Shown one piece after another: positions 5,238 through 5,856 of a stretch of 5,856 bases of DNA (its first letter is position 1; each line of letters begins with the position of its first letter). Source of the stretch: a bacterium (lineage in GTDB: Bacteria > Babelota > Babeliae > Babelales > RVW-14); contig JAHFBR010000022.1 in assembly GCA_023249955.1 (NCBI GenBank), forward strand, positions 5,381-11,236. The letters run 5' to 3'. The notes under the pieces were generated by a model that saw only the letters and a program-made list of their open reading frames with translations, was not told the origin of the DNA and searched no databases. Position numbers and translations under genes: made by a program.

Positions 5238-5528
5238 TTACTTATCCATATTTCTGCGCTTGCCGCCTGTGCGTTCACGCTTTTCGTGCTTGTGCTTCTT
5301 GTTTTTCTTGTCGTCGCCCAGGCTGTGGCCAATAAGCCCGCCGGTTACGCCGCCAACGACGCCACCAACTGCAGCGCCAGCGCCACCACCAGCTGCAGCA
5401 CCGATACCGGCACCTGCGCCAGCGCCAATGACCGCGCCTGCGATAGTTTTTTCTTTTTTAGTACAGCCGGCACAGATGAAAAGTGCGCTCAGCGCGATGG
5501 TTCCGATAATATACTTAATCGATTTCAT
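5238..5528 (-). CDS. Small glycine-zipper lipoprotein with a basic tail
   Basis: This 96-residue protein has a lipoprotein-like signal peptide (MKSIKYIIGTIALSALFICAG) with Cys22 as the likely lipidated residue. The lipobox ICAGC is atypical because Cys19 stands where Leu is usual. Residues about 29-71 form a glycine zipper: a small-residue hydrophobic segment with Gly or Ala every few positions and GGVVGGVTGGLIG near its end. This resembles the glycine-zipper/OmpA-like or Rick_17kDa-like membrane segments of small outer-membrane lipoproteins. Residues 72-96 are strongly basic (KKNKKHKHEKRER) and could touch LPS, peptidoglycan or nucleic acid. GAGGGGG seven bases before the ATG fixes the start. 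The gene is monocistronic, with a promoter upstream and a terminator downstream. The opposite strand also has open frames here, but they are proline-rich shadows of the Gly/Ala codons. Likely role is envelope structure or stress; the exact function is unknown. Confidence 0.85.
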   Translation of the reverse strand: MKSIKYIIGTIALSALFICAGCTKKEKTIAGAVIGAGAGAGIGAAAGGGAGAAVGGVVGGVTGGLIGHSLGDDKKNKKHKHEKRERTGGKRRNMDK

Positions 5529-5535
5529 GATTCTT

Positions 5536-5542
5536 CCCCCTC
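5536..5542 (-). promoter_or_regulatory. Ribosome binding site of the lipoprotein gene
   Basis: GAGGGGG on the - strand is followed by seven bases and then the ATG at 5528. It sits within TCGAGGGGG, the same block found before the prepilin gene. Confidence 0.75.
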
Positions 5543-5565
5543 GATTTGATTGAATATCTACACCT

Positions 5566-5590
5566 CTATTAATATTCTAATAGAAATTAG
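5566..5590 (-). promoter_or_regulatory. Overlapping inverted repeats at the lipoprotein promoter
   Basis: Two inverted repeats overlap here: CTATTA-6 bases-TAATAG (5566-5583) and CTAAT-4 bases-ATTAG (5577-5590). They cover the predicted -10 of the lipoprotein gene and would suit a repressor operator. AT-rich sequence produces such repeats by chance fairly often, so this is tentative. Confidence 0.3.
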
Positions 5591-5603
5591 ACTAGGGGGT
5601 AAA
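5574..5603 (-). promoter_or_regulatory. Probable promoter of the lipoprotein gene
   Basis: On the - strand TTTACC (5598-5603) and TAGAAT (5574-5579) are 18 bases apart. The -10 matches the consensus at five of six positions and the -35 at four of six. Transcription would start near 5567, giving a leader of about 40 bases that carries the strong ribosome site. Confidence 0.45.
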
Positions 5604-5611
5604 GCTTTTGA

Positions 5612-5651
5612 TAAAAATAAAACAGGTCAGGCGTGAAAAGCCTGACCTGTT
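5612..5651 (-). terminator. Rho-independent terminator of the zinc-ribbon gene
   Basis: A perfect 12-bp stem, AACAGGTCAGGC with GCCTGACCTGTT (5621-5632 and 5640-5651), has a 7-base loop. On the - strand it is followed by TTATTTTTATC, a good T tract. It begins about 30 bases after the stop of the zinc-ribbon gene. This is the strongest hairpin in the window. Confidence 0.88.
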
Positions 5652-5680
5652 CGATATTTTACTTAGATAAGAATTTTAAA

Positions 5681-5856
5681 TTAGCGTGCGCAGAGTGCCG
5701 TTCCCTGCCTGCAGAACGGGCAGTAGCGATAGCCTGAATCTGGGCTAAACACCGTTGTGCACTCGCGGCAGTAACGCTCCTGAATCAGCTCTCCGCCGCA
5801 TGATGGGCAGCTGCGAGCGCCGGCAAGATTTACCTGACGGGTGCAACGATTGCACC
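5681..5856 (-). CDS. Double zinc-ribbon protein, 3' part
   Basis: Reading the - strand from the right edge gives 57 in-frame residues before TAA at 5681-5683; the 5' end lies outside the window. Four CxxC pairs are visible: CNRC (1-4), CPSC (16-19), CREC (29-32) and CPFC (45-48), followed by one further Cys (C55) near the end. Their spacing, with 11, 9 and 12 residues between pairs, fits two tandem zinc ribbons, each binding one Zn with four cysteines. Such modules often sit at the ends of bacterial proteins and mediate protein or nucleic-acid contact. More ribbons or another domain may lie upstream. A strong terminator follows directly, so this is the last gene of its transcript. The frame is convincing because of the regular cysteine pattern and the terminator; the function cannot be stated. 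Confidence 0.75.
   Translation of the reverse strand, partial: CNRCTRQVNLAGARSCPSCGGELIQERYCRECTTVFSPDSGYRYCPFCRQGTALCAR

Noticed and set aside
5181..5553. Long + strand open frames opposite the lipoprotein gene, one of them proline-rich
   Set aside because: They are antisense to Gly/Ala codons of the lipoprotein gene and lack a convincing ribosome site. The - strand has a signal peptide, a lipobox-like site, a ribosome site, a promoter and a terminator.
1..5856. tRNA, rRNA, CRISPR array, insertion sequence or toxin-antitoxin pair
   Set aside because: No cloverleaf, spaced direct repeats, transposase motif, terminal inverted repeats or small paired genes were seen. The only direct repeats belong to the WD40-coding region.

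Overview
The window reads as a compact chromosomal segment of a Gram-negative, probably host-associated bacterium. A kdsD-type arabinose-5-phosphate isomerase implies KDO and LPS synthesis. A prepilin peptidase and a type IV prepilin imply pili or a type II secretion-like machine. A secreted protein that combines a Skp1/BTB-like domain with a seven-bladed WD40 propeller implies contact with a eukaryotic host. This mix would suit Candidatus Dependentiae (TM6) or a similar protist-associated lineage, but the phylum is inference and nothing here proves it.

Left part (1-1906): the 3' two thirds of kdsD is followed, with a 1-base stop/start overlap, by a prepilin peptidase gene on the + strand. 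A type IV prepilin gene on the - strand converges on it, and the two stop codons share one TTAA (1424-1427). The enzyme and a likely substrate therefore lie tail to tail with no room for a terminator between them.

Middle part (1907-3598): a 189-base divergent intergenic region separates the prepilin from a + strand gene for an unrecognised exported protein. The start of that gene is best placed at 2096, because of its Shine-Dalgarno sequence. A rho-independent terminator follows and contains the stop codon of the converging sufC gene. sufC encodes the Fe-S assembly ATPase. It has a GTG start and its own -35/-10 promoter, and it stands alone, without sufB or sufD beside it.

Right part (3599-5856, all - strand): the Skp1-like/WD40 fusion gene comes first. 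Upstream of it lie a terminator that overlaps its probable promoter, a small glycine-zipper lipoprotein gene, a strong 12-bp-stem terminator, and the 3' end of a gene for a cysteine-rich double zinc-ribbon protein that runs off the window.

The most notable item is the secreted Skp1-like/WD40 fusion. In eukaryotic SCF ubiquitin ligases, Skp1 joins the cullin to an F-box/WD40 substrate receptor. Here the adaptor-like and receptor-like modules are one exported polypeptide. No tRNA, rRNA, CRISPR array, insertion sequence or attachment site was seen, and no gene-free stretch exceeds 300 bases.
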